A stretch of DNA of 64,000 nucleotides from WTFV01 sp965200895 (GTDB lineage Bacteria; Acidobacteriota; Vicinamibacteria; Vicinamibacterales; UBA8438), in NCBI GenBank assembly GCA_965200895.1, contig CBDAVM010000001.1:2108001-2172000 (forward strand), written 5' to 3'. This document shows, piece after piece, positions 8,967 through 17,286 of the stretch (positions are counted from its first letter, which is position 1; the number at the start of each line of letters is the position of its first letter). A program made the position numbers and the translations under genes. Under the pieces are notes generated by a model. That model did no database searches and was not told where the DNA came from. It saw only the letters and a list, made by a program, of their open reading frames with translations.

Positions 8967-9734
8967 GTGGCTGACACGAAAAAGAAGAGCAACCCGGCGA
9001 GGGGGGCACCGGCTCCGAAGGTCGCGCCAGCGATGTTCGGGGAGATCGCGAACCCGTCCATCCAGGTCGGCGCGCGCAAGTGGTACACGTTGCCACTGTC
9101 GATCATCGCGCACGTGGTTGCGATTGGCGCAGCCGTCATCGTGCCGCTGATGGCCATGGACGCGCTGCCGACGCCCGCGTCGATGATGGCGTTCGTCGCG
9201 GCGCCTCCGCCTCCGCCTCCGCCTCCGCCTCCGCCTCCGCCTCCGGCTGCGGCCGAGGCGGCGCCGCCGCCGGTGCTCGACGTGAATCCGAACGCCGCCC
9301 CGATCGTCGCACCGGAGCAGATCGTCGAGGAAACCGGTTTCGACATCAACCGGGTGCAAGGTGTCGAGGGCGGCGTCGCGGGCGGTGTCGTGGCCGGCAT
9401 CGTCGGTGGCCTGCCGACGGCGCCTCCGCCTCCGCCGCCGCCGCCGGAGCCGGTTCGCGTCGGCGGCAACATCAGCCCGCCGACGAAGATCAGGGACGTT
9501 CCACCGGTCTATCCGCCCGTCGCGCAGCAGGCGCGCGTGCAGGGCGTCGTGATTCTCGAAGCGGTGATCGGCCCGACGGGAGCGGTTACCGATGTCAAGG
9601 TGCTCCGTTCCGTGCCGTTGCTCGACGAAGCGGCGATCACGGCCGTCAGACAGTGGCAGTACACGCCGACACTGCTGAACGGCGTGCCGGTCCCGGTCAT
9701 CATGACCGTGACGGTCAACTTCCAGTTGTCGTAA
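8967..9734 (+). CDS. tonB: TonB family energy-transducing protein with polyproline linker
   Basis: Periplasm-spanning protein that carries ExbB/ExbD energy to outer-membrane receptors. 255 residues. Seen: a long polar N-terminus (1-40), a single membrane helix (about 41-64) containing the TonB SxxxH motif (Ser45, His49), a run of about 14 prolines near residue 80, a Gly/Val-rich segment, a second shorter proline run (about 152-159), and the C-terminal TonB domain with PPVYPPVAQQARVQGVVIL and AVRQWQYTP. The linker uses plain polyproline, not the Glu-Pro/Lys-Pro repeats of enteric TonB. GTG 8967 is fixed by AGGAGG. It leads an operon with exbB and two exbD genes. Confidence 0.95.
   Translation: MADTKKKSNPARGAPAPKVAPAMFGEIANPSIQVGARKWYTLPLSIIAHVVAIGAAVIVPLMAMDALPTPASMMAFVAAPPPPPPPPPPPPPPAAAEAAPPPVLDVNPNAAPIVAPEQIVEETGFDINRVQGVEGGVAGGVVAGIVGGLPTAPPPPPPPPEPVRVGGNISPPTKIRDVPPVYPPVAQQARVQGVVILEAVIGPTGAVTDVKVLRSVPLLDEAAITAVRQWQYTPTLLNGVPVPVIMTVTVNFQLS
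9200..9245 (+). repeat. CCTCCG hexanucleotide repeat encoding polyproline
   Basis: About seven tandem copies of CCTCCG (Pro-Pro) within tonB. Slippage in steps of 6 bp would lengthen or shorten the linker by two residues without losing the frame. Confidence 0.8.
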
Positions 9735-9810
9735 ACGTGGATGTCGGGGATTTCTGAAGGGCGCTCATCGAGGAGAGGGTGGCCAGACGTCTCGTTGCAG
9801 GGGGGAAAAG

Positions 9811-10479
9811 ATGGACTTTCTTGAGTTGTGGGAGCAGATGGGCATAGCCGTCAAGATTCTGATGGGTGTGCTGGTGGTCATGTCGATGGCGTCGGTCGGC
9901 GTCTTCTTCGAGCGGTTGTTCACCTTCATCCAGGCAACGAACCAGTCGAAGCTGTTCGCGCCGCAGGTGGCGAAGCATCTCAAGGACGGGAAGCTCAAGG
10001 AAGCCATCAGCGTCTCGCAGTCCAAGGACTACAGGTACAGCCACCTCGGCAAGGTCGTTCTCGCCGGGTTGCAGGAGTACCAGTTCCAGCAGGACAGCGG
10101 CGTCGCCCTCAACAAGGACGACGTGGTCGACAGCGTCCACCGCGCGATTCAGCGTGCGGCCGCGCTCACCTCGTCCGATCTCAAGCGGGGCATGGGCATT
10201 CTGGCGACCATCGGCTCCACCGCCGTGTTCGTCGGCCTGCTCGCGACGACCCTGGGCGTCATCAATGCGTTTCAGGGCATCGCGGCCACCGGGTCCGGCG
10301 GTCTGGGCGCGGTGTCGGGTGGTATCTCCGAGGCGCTGGTCGGTACCGCGATCGGCCTCTTCGTGGCGATTCCGGCAGTCTGGTTCTTCAACTACCTGAC
10401 CGGCCGGCTCGAGTACTTCGCCGTCGAGATGGACAACTCGTCATCGGAGCTCGTCGACTACTTCATCAAGAAGTCGTAG
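9811..10479 (+). CDS. exbB: ExbB/TolQ/MotA-family proton channel protein
   Basis: Inner-membrane motor subunit that works with ExbD to energise TonB. 222 residues. Seen: an N-terminal membrane helix (about 12-32), a cytoplasmic domain, and the two conserved helices of the family including GMGILATIGSTAVFVGLLAT and EALVGTAIGLFVAIPAVWFF. It follows tonB by 76 bp and precedes two exbD genes on the same transcript, so ExbB is a better name than TolQ; no tolA, tolB or pal is nearby. Confidence 0.93.
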   Translation: MDFLELWEQMGIAVKILMGVLVVMSMASVGVFFERLFTFIQATNQSKLFAPQVAKHLKDGKLKEAISVSQSKDYRYSHLGKVVLAGLQEYQFQQDSGVALNKDDVVDSVHRAIQRAAALTSSDLKRGMGILATIGSTAVFVGLLATTLGVINAFQGIAATGSGGLGAVSGGISEALVGTAIGLFVAIPAVWFFNYLTGRLEYFAVEMDNSSSELVDYFIKKS

Positions 10480-10561
10480 TCGGGTTTGCCTTTCGTGGAT
10501 CGGAATCGCCGCCGGGTGCGACGACGCCACCCGGCGGCATCTCTGTAAGGAGAGTTTCATC

Positions 10562-10996
10562 ATGGGAATGTCAGTCGGCGACAAGAGTGATGGCCTGAAC
10601 TCCGAAATCAACATCACGCCGCTGGCCGACGTGATGCTGGTTCTGCTCATCATCGTCATGCTCATCGCGCCCCTGTTGACGGCGGGCGTGACGCTGACCC
10701 TGCCGGAGGCCTCCAACACGGGCGACAAGCCGGACAATGACAACAACACCACCGTAGCGGTAACCGCGGATGGCCGGTACTTCGTGGACAACGTCCAGAC
10801 GACGCAGCAGGATCTTCTGGCGTCGATCAACAACGCGCTGGATCGCAAGCTGGAACGGATTCTGCTCGTGAAGGCTGACGTCAACGCACAGTACTCGTCA
10901 GTGATGGAGTTGATGGACCAGTTGCAGCGGGCCGGCATCGAGAACGTCGGGCTCATCACGGAGCGCGAGCTCGCTGCCGCCGGGGGAGGCGAATAG
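10562..10996 (+). CDS. exbD: ExbD/TolR-family biopolymer transport protein, copy 1
   Basis: 144-residue proton-channel partner of ExbB. A short cytoplasmic N-terminus is followed by one helix starting NITPLADVMLVLLIIVM, whose Asp23 is the essential membrane acid of the family, then a periplasmic domain ending in the ExbD-like MELMDQLQRAGIENVGLITE. ATG 10562 has AAGGAGAG 8-15 nt upstream. It lies 3 bp before a second, divergent exbD. Confidence 0.92.
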   Translation: MGMSVGDKSDGLNSEINITPLADVMLVLLIIVMLIAPLLTAGVTLTLPEASNTGDKPDNDNNTTVAVTADGRYFVDNVQTTQQDLLASINNALDRKLERILLVKADVNAQYSSVMELMDQLQRAGIENVGLITERELAAAGGGE

Positions 10997-10999
10997 GGC

Positions 11000-11467
11000 A
11001 TGGCTCACAAGAAGCATCACGGTGCGGACTCCGTCCAGGAGGCGTCGAAGCCTCATGCAAACTCCGAGATCAACATCACGCCGTTCATCGACGTGCTGCT
11101 GGTGCTGATCGTCATCTTCCTGGCGGCCCTCCCGCTCGGACAGCGGGGATTGGACATCAACCTGCCGCTCGAGACCCAGGGCGCGCAGCAGGCGAATACC
11201 GACAGCAGCCAGATCCTGCTCGAGTACACGGCGGATCGGCGCATTTCCGTCAACCAGCAACCGATGAACATCGCGACGCTGGAGTCCGAACTGCGGCAGA
11301 TCTTCGAGACCCGTCGTGAGAAGACGATGTTCATCGCCGGGGCCGGCTCGTTGACCTACGGTGAGATCATCGACGTGATCGACGCGGCCAGAGGCGCTGG
11401 CGTCGACAAGGTCGGGATCGTCACCGAGGGCATGCGGCGCGCCGCCGGCGCACAGCCCATCGGCTAG
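11000..11467 (+). CDS. exbD: ExbD/TolR-family biopolymer transport protein, copy 2
   Basis: 155 residues. Same architecture as its upstream neighbour (NITPFIDVLLVLIVIFLA with membrane Asp31, then a periplasmic domain ending GVDKVGIVTEGM) but clearly different in sequence, so the pair is an old duplication. Two ExbD-type subunits with one ExbB is known in other phyla and suggests a hetero-ExbD motor. The N-terminus is His/Lys-rich. A strong terminator follows 46 bp after the stop, making it the last gene of the operon. Confidence 0.92.
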   Translation: MAHKKHHGADSVQEASKPHANSEINITPFIDVLLVLIVIFLAALPLGQRGLDINLPLETQGAQQANTDSSQILLEYTADRRISVNQQPMNIATLESELRQIFETRREKTMFIAGAGSLTYGEIIDVIDAARGAGVDKVGIVTEGMRRAAGAQPIG

Positions 11468-11513
11468 CCGCTCGGGTTTTTTCTTCACCTTTCGGCGACG
11501 GAAGGATAAGAGC

Positions 11514-11553
11514 AGAGCCGGAACCACCTGTTGGTGGTTCCGGCTCTTTTTTT
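11514..11553 (+). terminator. Rho-independent terminator of tonB-exbB-exbD-exbD
   Basis: A perfect 15-bp stem (arms 11514-11528 and 11533-11547, starting AGAGCCGGAACC) closes a 4-nt loop and is followed by a run of seven T. Textbook intrinsic terminator. Confidence 0.93.
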
Positions 11554-11576
11554 GCTCCACCTGCGGTTCTTTCGTT

Positions 11577-11614
11577 CCAGCCCCCAGGCGCCCTGCCAGC
11601 CCCCAGGCGCCCTG
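11577..11614. repeat. Two tandem copies of a 19-bp unit
   Basis: CCAGCCCCCAGGCGCCCTG occurs twice back to back (11577-11595 and 11596-11614) in the gene-free stretch behind the exbD terminator. Function unknown. Confidence 0.8.
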
Positions 11615-11997
11615 GGCGCCGCCCGTTTCACACAAAGTTTCCGGCCGCCCCCGATAGAACCGGACGGTGAAAACGAGGGGGGGACTCCCGGCCCGCAGCA
11701 GCCGGCGCCCCCGGCCCGCAGCCGGCGCCATCTCCGGTCCCCCTGGTCGAAATGCGGGCGTCGCGAGAGCGGCGACGCACCTGCCCGGCAGCGCGCGACG
11801 GAACGGGACCAATTATCGGGTCCGGATTTGCGGGACAACGGCGGTCAGGATGCGTCGCCGCAAACACAGTCTGTGCCGAGTCCCGTCGGGGCTGGCCCCC
11901 GGGGACTACCGCCGGCCGAGAGGATGGGGTCGGCGGCCGGGATGCGATGCACAACTTGCCACCCCCGGGGCCATTCATGGCGTTGGCTTCGTGGCAA
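11615..11997. other. Gene-free stretch between two terminators
   Basis: No open frame here looks like a protein. The stretch is C/G-rich with short internal repeats around 11685-11730 and two 13-14 bp words (TTTCCGGCCGCCCCCG near 11639 and GGGGGGACTCCCGG near 11678) that recur in the other long gap at 16900-16973. Confidence 0.5.
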
Positions 11998-12042
11998 CAA
12001 AAGAAAAGGGCCGGCCACCACAATGGACGTGGCGGTCGGCCC
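11998..12042 (-). terminator. Rho-independent terminator of the TPR lipoprotein gene
   Basis: Read on the minus strand, arms at 12042-12029 and 12021-12008 (GGGCCGACCGCCAC against GTGGTGGCCGGCCC, 14 bp with one or two wobbles) enclose a 7-nt loop and are followed by TTTTCTTTTG. It lies 44 bp after the stop of the leftward gene. Confidence 0.85.
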
Positions 12043-12085
12043 TCGCGTGAAATGGAGTCCGAGGTCGTTCGGACGGACGGGGGTA

Positions 12086-13066
12086 CTACTGGCCGGCCAC
12101 ACTCCCGCCGCGCGCTTCGTCCTGAATCTCCTGGGCACGATCCCGCAGCTCGTCGGCCTCGGCGATGAGCTCGTCCTGCTCGTCCTGATCGTCGCTCATG
12201 TTGGCCTGCATCCGCAGGAGGATGTTCTTGTACACCAGCGCGTCGACGTAGCGGTCGTTCAGGGCGATGGCCTGATCGGCCGCCTCGATGCCGGCCAGCA
12301 CGTACTCCTCCTTCTCATCCTGGGTGATCCGAAAATCGCGGAACGCCTTCTCCCAGTAGAAGGTGGAGATGGTGTAGAACGCCTCCGGGTTGTCCGGCTC
12401 GATAGCCGCACGCTGCCGCAACGCGTCGATGGTCTGCTCGAAATCGCCGGCGCGGTTGTAGAAGCCGGCAAGCTGCAGGTAGACGGTCGGATCGTCGGCC
12501 AGCATGTCGCGAACCTCGAGATAGATTGCTTCGGCATCCTGGAACAGGCCGGATTCTTCGAAGAGCTGCGCCAGCACGAAGTAGTTGTCCGGGTTGCCGG
12601 GATCGAGCTCGATCATTTCCTGCAGCAGCATCGCGCGGTTGGTCGGGTCGTTCAGCTTGTCCGGCCCGTAGGCGGCCACGAGGTACTGCATCGACAGCGT
12701 CTTGAACTCGCGGGTCGGAATGCGGTCGGCAGCCAGCCGGTAGTATTCCACCGCGTTGTCGAGCAGCGCGTCGTTCTCCGGCTGCCCCTGGAACGCCGGC
12801 GTGTACAGGTTGTCGTAGCAGTTGGCGATGTAGAAGTACGCGACGCTCATCGCCATCGAGAGCTCCGAGGCGGGATCCTCGTTGATCACGTCCACCACGT
12901 GCTGGTACTCCTCGATCGCGGCCTCGTAGTCACCGCGGCCGTACAGAAGATTGGCTTCCTTGAACGTGCGCATGGCGCCGAGCTGGTTGAAGAAGCCGCA
13001 CGAGACCAACGGCATCACCATCGCGGCAACGAGGGTCACTCTCAACAAGATCCGTCCCGTCTGCAT
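12086..13066 (-). CDS. TPR-repeat lipoprotein
   Basis: 326-residue protein anchored in the envelope by lipidation. The signal peptide MQTGRILLRVTLVAAMVMPL ends in the lipobox LVSC, with lipidated Cys23. The rest is helical with several tetratricopeptide repeats (for example YGRGDYEAAIEEYQHVVDV, then NPDNYFVLAQLFEESGLFQD and TVYLQLAGFYNRAGDFEQTI) and an acidic, Gln-rich tail. TPR proteins are usually assembly or scaffolding factors; the partner is not evident. ATG 13066 has GGGAGAGG just upstream; an in-frame ATG at 13081 is less likely. It has its own terminator and diverges from rel. Confidence 0.88.
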   Translation of the reverse strand: MQTGRILLRVTLVAAMVMPLVSCGFFNQLGAMRTFKEANLLYGRGDYEAAIEEYQHVVDVINEDPASELSMAMSVAYFYIANCYDNLYTPAFQGQPENDALLDNAVEYYRLAADRIPTREFKTLSMQYLVAAYGPDKLNDPTNRAMLLQEMIELDPGNPDNYFVLAQLFEESGLFQDAEAIYLEVRDMLADDPTVYLQLAGFYNRAGDFEQTIDALRQRAAIEPDNPEAFYTISTFYWEKAFRDFRITQDEKEEYVLAGIEAADQAIALNDRYVDALVYKNILLRMQANMSDDQDEQDELIAEADELRDRAQEIQDEARGGSVAGQ

Positions 13067-13279
13067 GGTCCTCTCCCTCATGAGCCTGTCAGATTTCCGC
13101 CCCGCAGCCACTCGGCCGCATCGTCCGTTCGGATCGCACCGCACCGCCGAGCGCGAGCAGCCTGCGCCCCCGAAACGAGCCGCTATAGTGAAGCAAATGG
13201 AATAGCAAGTCAACCGCTGCGGAGCTTCTTGACCCTTCCCGCGCAGGGCCGTATCGTCCTCTGCAGGACGCCGGTTTCC

Positions 13280-15442
13280 ATGGTCAGCTTCGAGAATCTG
13301 CTGGGCGCGATCCGCGCGTACAATCCGGAGACCGACGCGGATCTGCTGCATCGGGCCTACGAGTTCTCCGCCCTTGAGCACGCGGGCCAGACCCGACGAT
13401 CCGGCGAGCAGTACATCACGCATCCGCTGGAAGTCGCGCGCCTCGCCGCCGAGATGCATCTCGACGACGTGACGATCGTCGCGAGCCTGCTGCACGACGT
13501 GGTGGAGGACACGCTGACGACGATTGACAACGTACGGACCCTTTTCGGGTCCGAGGTTGCCCATGTGGTGGAGGGCGTCACGAAGATCAGCACGATCCCG
13601 TTCTCGTCGAACGAGGAGCGGCAGGCGGAGAACTTCCGCAAGATGTTGCTGGCGATGGTCGACGACGTGCGCGTCATCCTCGTCAAGCTGGCCGATCGCC
13701 TGCACAACATGCGCACCCTCGGGCACCTCGGGGAGGGCCGACGCCTGAAGATCGCACAGGAGACGATCGACATCTACGCGCCGATAGCGCATCGCCTGGG
13801 GATGAACAAGGTCAAGCACGAGCTCGAGGACCTTGCGCTCCGCCACCTCGATCCTCCCGGGTACGAGTCGCTCCGGACGCGGGTCGACGAACGGCGCCGG
13901 GCGACCGAACGGACGGTGGACAGGCTCAGGCGCACGCTTGCGGAGAAGCTGCGCGCCGCCGGGGTCCCGATCATCGCCCTGGAAGGCCGGATCAAGAGCA
14001 TCTTCAGCATCTGGAAGAAGATCAGGCGGCAGCGGATCTCCCTGGACGAGGTCTACGATCTCATCGCGGTCCGGGTGATCACGGAGTCGGTCCGGGACTG
14101 TTACGCCGCGCTCGGCATCATCCACCAGACCTGGGCCCCGGTGCACGGCCGGTTCAAGGACTTCGTGGCCATGCCGCGTCCGAACGGCTACCAGTCGCTG
14201 CACACGGCGGTCATCAGCGATCAGGGGCTTCCTTTCGAAGTGCAGGTCCGCACCGAGGAGATGCACCAGGTGGCCGAGGAGGGGATTGCGGCGCACTGGA
14301 AGTACAAGGAGGGGCGGGTCGGCGCCGAGCCCGACGAGAAGTACTTCCTGTGGCTGCGGCAGCTTCTCGAATGGCAGCAGGAGGTGCCGGACCCGAAGGA
14401 GTTCATCCACAGCCTGAAGCTCGACCTCTATCCGGAGGAGGTCTACACGTTCACCCCGAAGGGAGAGGTCAAGGCCCTGCCCAGAGGCGCGACCCCGATC
14501 GACTTCGCGTACGCGATTCACACCGATGTCGGCCACACGTGTGCCGGAGCACGCGTCAACGGACGCATGGTGCCGCTGCGCACCCCGCTCCGGAGCGGCG
14601 ATATCGTGGAGGTGGTCACCCGCGCCGGAAACCGTCCCAGCCGTGACTGGCTGAACCTGGTCGTCACCACGCGGGCGCGCAACAAGATCCAGCATTTCAT
14701 CCACGTCGAGGAGAAGCTGCGCGCCGTCGAGCTGGGACGCAAGCTCGTCGAAAAGGAGATTCGTCGTTTCGATCTCATGCCCCGGACGGTGCTGGAGCCG
14801 GAGGCGGTCGTCAGGGTCTGCAGTACGTTCGGTGCGTCGAAGCCGGAGGATCTCTATGCATCCATAGGCTATGGCCGGGTCCCGGCGCGCGCCGTGTTCG
14901 ACGCCCTGGTGCCGCGGGAGCAGCGCCGTCGGCAGAAGCCGGACAAGTCCATCGCGTCGGTCGTGCGCCGGGTGCTGCGCCCCAACCAGGGGACGATCAA
15001 GGTGCGCGGGTTCGATGACCTCATGGTGTTCCGGGCCGGCTGCTGCAATCCGATTCGAGGGGAGAAGATCGTCGGCTACGTGACCCGCGGCAAGGGGGTC
15101 TCGGTGCACGCGGCGAGTTGTTCCAACGTGATGAACCTCATCTACGACCCGGAACGGCGGATCGACGTCGCCTGGGACAAGGCGAACGGGGAGTCCGCGT
15201 TCACGGTGTGCCTCACCATTCAGGTGGAGGATCGCCGCGGCATGATTGCCGACGTGACATCGCGTCTGGCGGATCGGAAGATCAACATCCGCAAGGTCGA
15301 AGCGTCCGCCAGGGAGGACCAGCACGGCCACATAAACGTCACGTTCGACATCAGCGACATGCACCACCTGCAACGCGTCATCAAGGTCGTGCGGGGAGTC
15401 GTCGGCGTGCTGGACGTCGAGCGCGTTCACCGCAAGCGGTGA
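13280..15442 (+). CDS. rel: Bifunctional (p)ppGpp synthetase/hydrolase (RelA/SpoT family)
   Basis: Makes and degrades the stringent-response alarmone (p)ppGpp. 720 residues. Domains in order: HD hydrolase (about 25-180; SLLHDVVEDT has the catalytic HD and ED, later KLADRLHNMRTL), synthetase (about 230-340; GRIKSIFSIWKK), TGS (about 390-450; VYTFTPKGEVKALPRGAT), and a C-terminal ACT domain (about 640-720). The synthetase loop reads GRFKDFVAMPRPNGYQSLHT. The RxKD form marks bifunctional enzymes, as against ExDD in synthetase-only RelA. ATG 13280 is preceded by a possible promoter (TATAGT at 13184-13189), giving a leader near 90 nt. A perfect hairpin spans the stop codon. Confidence 0.96.
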   Translation: MVSFENLLGAIRAYNPETDADLLHRAYEFSALEHAGQTRRSGEQYITHPLEVARLAAEMHLDDVTIVASLLHDVVEDTLTTIDNVRTLFGSEVAHVVEGVTKISTIPFSSNEERQAENFRKMLLAMVDDVRVILVKLADRLHNMRTLGHLGEGRRLKIAQETIDIYAPIAHRLGMNKVKHELEDLALRHLDPPGYESLRTRVDERRRATERTVDRLRRTLAEKLRAAGVPIIALEGRIKSIFSIWKKIRRQRISLDEVYDLIAVRVITESVRDCYAALGIIHQTWAPVHGRFKDFVAMPRPNGYQSLHTAVISDQGLPFEVQVRTEEMHQVAEEGIAAHWKYKEGRVGAEPDEKYFLWLRQLLEWQQEVPDPKEFIHSLKLDLYPEEVYTFTPKGEVKALPRGATPIDFAYAIHTDVGHTCAGARVNGRMVPLRTPLRSGDIVEVVTRAGNRPSRDWLNLVVTTRARNKIQHFIHVEEKLRAVELGRKLVEKEIRRFDLMPRTVLEPEAVVRVCSTFGASKPEDLYASIGYGRVPARAVFDALVPREQRRRQKPDKSIASVVRRVLRPNQGTIKVRGFDDLMVFRAGCCNPIRGEKIVGYVTRGKGVSVHAASCSNVMNLIYDPERRIDVAWDKANGESAFTVCLTIQVEDRRGMIADVTSRLADRKINIRKVEASAREDQHGHINVTFDISDMHHLQRVIKVVRGVVGVLDVERVHRKR

Positions 15443-15447
15443 ACGCG
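15422..15447 (+). terminator. Perfect hairpin across the rel stop codon
   Basis: CGCGTTCACCGC (15422-15433) and its exact complement (15436-15447) form a 12-bp stem with a 2-nt loop that contains the rel TGA. There is no T-run behind it, so it may protect the 3' end or act as a bidirectional stop between convergent rel and ridA rather than as a classic terminator. Confidence 0.5.
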
Positions 15448-15494
15448 TCGCAGCGGAACCGCGGGGGTCCCGGCGCATGGGACGTTCGCAGGAC

Positions 15495-15881
15495 TCAGTT
15501 CGCGAGCCGGACGATGGCGTCGATCTCGACCTGCGCGTCCCTGGGCAGGCGCGCCACCTCGACGGCGGCGCGGGCCGGTGCGGGATCGGCGAACCAGGTG
15601 GCGTACACCCGATTCATCGCCACGAAGTCGTTCATGTCCGCGAGATAGACGGTCGTCTTGACGACGTCGTCGAGGGTCGCACCCGCCGCGCGAACGATCG
15701 CGTCGAGACTCCGGAGAACCCGGTTGGTCTGCACCGCCACATCGCCGCCGACGAGTTCGCCGGTCGCCGGGTCGAGCGGGATCTGGCCGGAGACGAAGAG
15801 CAGATCGCCCGACCGGACGGCTTGGGAGTAGGGGCCGATGGCCGGCGGTGCGCCGCTGGAGGTGACTGGAATCCGCGTCAC
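15495..15881 (-). CDS. ridA: RidA-family enamine/imine deaminase
   Basis: 128-residue protein that hydrolyses reactive 2-aminoacrylate-type enamines formed by PLP enzymes. Seen: the family signatures AIGPYSQAVRSGDLLFVSGQ, TNRVLRSLDAIVRAAG, VKTTVYLADMNDF, and the substrate-binding Arg104 in ARAAVEVARLPRDAQVEID. It lies 12 bp downstream of rpmB on the same strand, so it is probably expressed from the rpmB promoter. A serine/threonine dehydratase that would generate its substrate is encoded at 58396-59382. Confidence 0.94.
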   Translation of the reverse strand: MTRIPVTSSGAPPAIGPYSQAVRSGDLLFVSGQIPLDPATGELVGGDVAVQTNRVLRSLDAIVRAAGATLDDVVKTTVYLADMNDFVAMNRVYATWFADPAPARAAVEVARLPRDAQVEIDAIVRLAN

Positions 15882-15893
15882 GTGACGTCGGGT

Positions 15894-16085
15894 CTATGCG
15901 GCCTTCGTGATCCGGTTGGAGCGGATGCAGCGGGTGCAGACGCGGATGCGTTTGATCCTGCTGCCGACGACGGCGCGAACCGTCTGGATGTTGGCCTGGA
16001 ACCGCCGGCGAGTCACGTTGTGGGCGTGACTGACGTTGCGCCCGACAGCCGGCCCCTTTCCGCACAATTCGCAGCGTTTCGCCAT
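15894..16085 (-). CDS. rpmB: Ribosomal protein bL28, zinc-binding form
   Basis: 63-residue large-subunit ribosomal protein. Seen: CELCGKGPAVGRNVSHAHN at the N-terminus, RRRFQANIQ in the middle, and the second pair CTRC near the C-terminus, making this the four-Cys (C+) form. Many bacteria also carry a Cys-less, Zur-controlled copy; only this one is in the window. It has its own promoter in the 53-bp gap upstream and is followed by ridA. Confidence 0.96.
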   Translation of the reverse strand: MAKRCELCGKGPAVGRNVSHAHNVTRRRFQANIQTVRAVVGSRIKRIRVCTRCIRSNRITKAA

Positions 16086-16121
16086 CTTGTCGAGAAATCC
16101 CTCCGCGCGTGTGAACGCCTG

Positions 16122-16130
16122 ATTATATCA
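16122..16130 (-). promoter_or_regulatory. Extended -10 promoter of rpmB-ridA
   Basis: Minus-strand reading is TGATATAAT: a perfect TATAAT (16127-16122) with the TGn extension that compensates for a missing -35. Predicted start near 16115, about 30 nt before the rpmB ATG. Confidence 0.7.
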
Positions 16131-16138
16131 TCGCGACG

Positions 16139-16813
16139 CTACGGAGGGAGGATCAATCCTGCAGCGGCCTGCCGACCCGCCGCCCTCGCATCCGGATCGA
16201 GGTCGGCGCCGGCGGCGGCGGCGGTCCGGACCCGCCTGAGCAGCGACAGGTAGGCGCGCTCGTCCGGCTCTTCGCTCAGGGCCCGCCGCGCCTCCCGAGC
16301 GCCCGCCTCGATCCGCCGCAGAACCCCGGCCGCAGCATGGTCCGACAGGCGCACGCCGTCGCCGCCGGCCGCTTCGATGAGTTGCTTCATCTCGCCGGCC
16401 AGCCGCTGCGCCGCGGCGGTCTCGGCCGGATGCTCGTACACGATGCCGCGGCTTGCCGTCTCGCAGGTCTGTCCCAGGGCGAGCGCGGCCTGTTCCACGT
16501 CGGCATCCACGAGCCCCGGAGCGTCCGGCCGGTCGCGGGCGAGATACTCGAACAGCATCGACGCCAACCGCTGCTGCGGTTCGGTCAGGCCGTGCAGCAG
16601 CGCGGCGAGGAACCCCGTATCCCGCTCCCGCCGGCGTTGCACGACGGCCGGGGGATGGGCCGTCGCCGACTCCAGGTACACGCAATCCGGCGGACAGGCG
16701 ATCTGCGTCCGTCGCTTCGCGCCGCAGCAGGCGGAGCAGATCGACTCTCCGAGGGCAGGGCAGGAGCGGCGCCCGCGACGGCGCGTGCAGAGTGGACAGG
16801 CAGGTTTCGCCAT
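16139..16813 (-). CDS. Cys-rich zinc-binding protein of unknown function
   Basis: 224 residues; I do not recognise a named family. The first 45 residues hold seven Cys in pairs (CPLC, SCPALGESICSACC, IACPPDC), an arrangement that looks like a zinc knuckle or treble clef. The remainder is Ala/Arg/Glu-rich and predicted helical with no membrane segment, including FLAALLHGLTEPQQRLASML. It lies just upstream of rpmB but is separated from it by the rpmB promoter. The Cys-rich head suggests a nucleic-acid or protein-binding role; this is inference. Orthologues may exist in related acidobacteria. Confidence 0.75.
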   Translation of the reverse strand: MAKPACPLCTRRRGRRSCPALGESICSACCGAKRRTQIACPPDCVYLESATAHPPAVVQRRRERDTGFLAALLHGLTEPQQRLASMLFEYLARDRPDAPGLVDADVEQAALALGQTCETASRGIVYEHPAETAAAQRLAGEMKQLIEAAGGDGVRLSDHAAAGVLRRIEAGAREARRALSEEPDERAYLSLLRRVRTAAAAGADLDPDARAAGRQAAAGLILPP

Positions 16814-17286
16814 GACCGGTATGCCGGCGCCTCAGCTTGGCACAGCCGGCAGCACCGGTCAACGGCGGTGGCCGCGGCCGGGAGTCGACGCCGCGGAACG
16901 GGGGGACTCCCGGAGAGGTGCGGCGGGCGGAGGACGGAGCCGCACCGGCGACGATTTCCCGGCCGCCCCCGGTCGGGTCTGCAGTGGACGCCTGTCCACA
17001 AAAGAGGGCAGGCGTTGGAGACATGGAAACCGAAGGCGGACTTTCATCGTCTAAGTGAGTGTGACCGCGCCGATTGGCAGGCTGTCGACGGCTGGTCGAC
17101 ACGCGCGCGAAACCGGCGGATCGGGCAGGTGTCGAGGGCTGTTGCCTCGCTTCCCTGGGCCCCTCTGTCGAGGCGGACGCGACACGGTTCTCGCCGGCGA
17201 CGGACTGGGATTCCTCTGCGGAGCCCGTGGCCCGGCGGATATCGGCACGTAGTTTGCTTTGAACCATGACGGAAGGAGCCGTCATC
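16814..17286. other. Gene-free stretch upstream of the DksA/TraR gene
   Basis: No convincing gene. It holds an inverted repeat (CCGGGAGTC at 16879-16887 with GACTCCCGG at 16905-16913), the word TTTCCCGGCCGCCCCCG near 16956 shared with the 11.64 kb gap, and a hairpin with 9-bp arms at 16989-16997 and 17006-17014 (CGCCTGTCC against GGGCAGGCG, one wobble) without a T-run. Confidence 0.5.

Noticed and set aside
9200..9245. CCTCCG repeat as a possible CRISPR or VNTR locus
   Set aside because: There are no spacers; the tract is in frame inside tonB and codes polyproline.
12086..15478. Very long minus-strand open frame covering rel
   Set aside because: Only its 3' third (12086-13066) has lipoprotein and TPR character. 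The rest is antisense to rel, which shows every RelA/SpoT motif, so the long frame is a GC-rich artefact.
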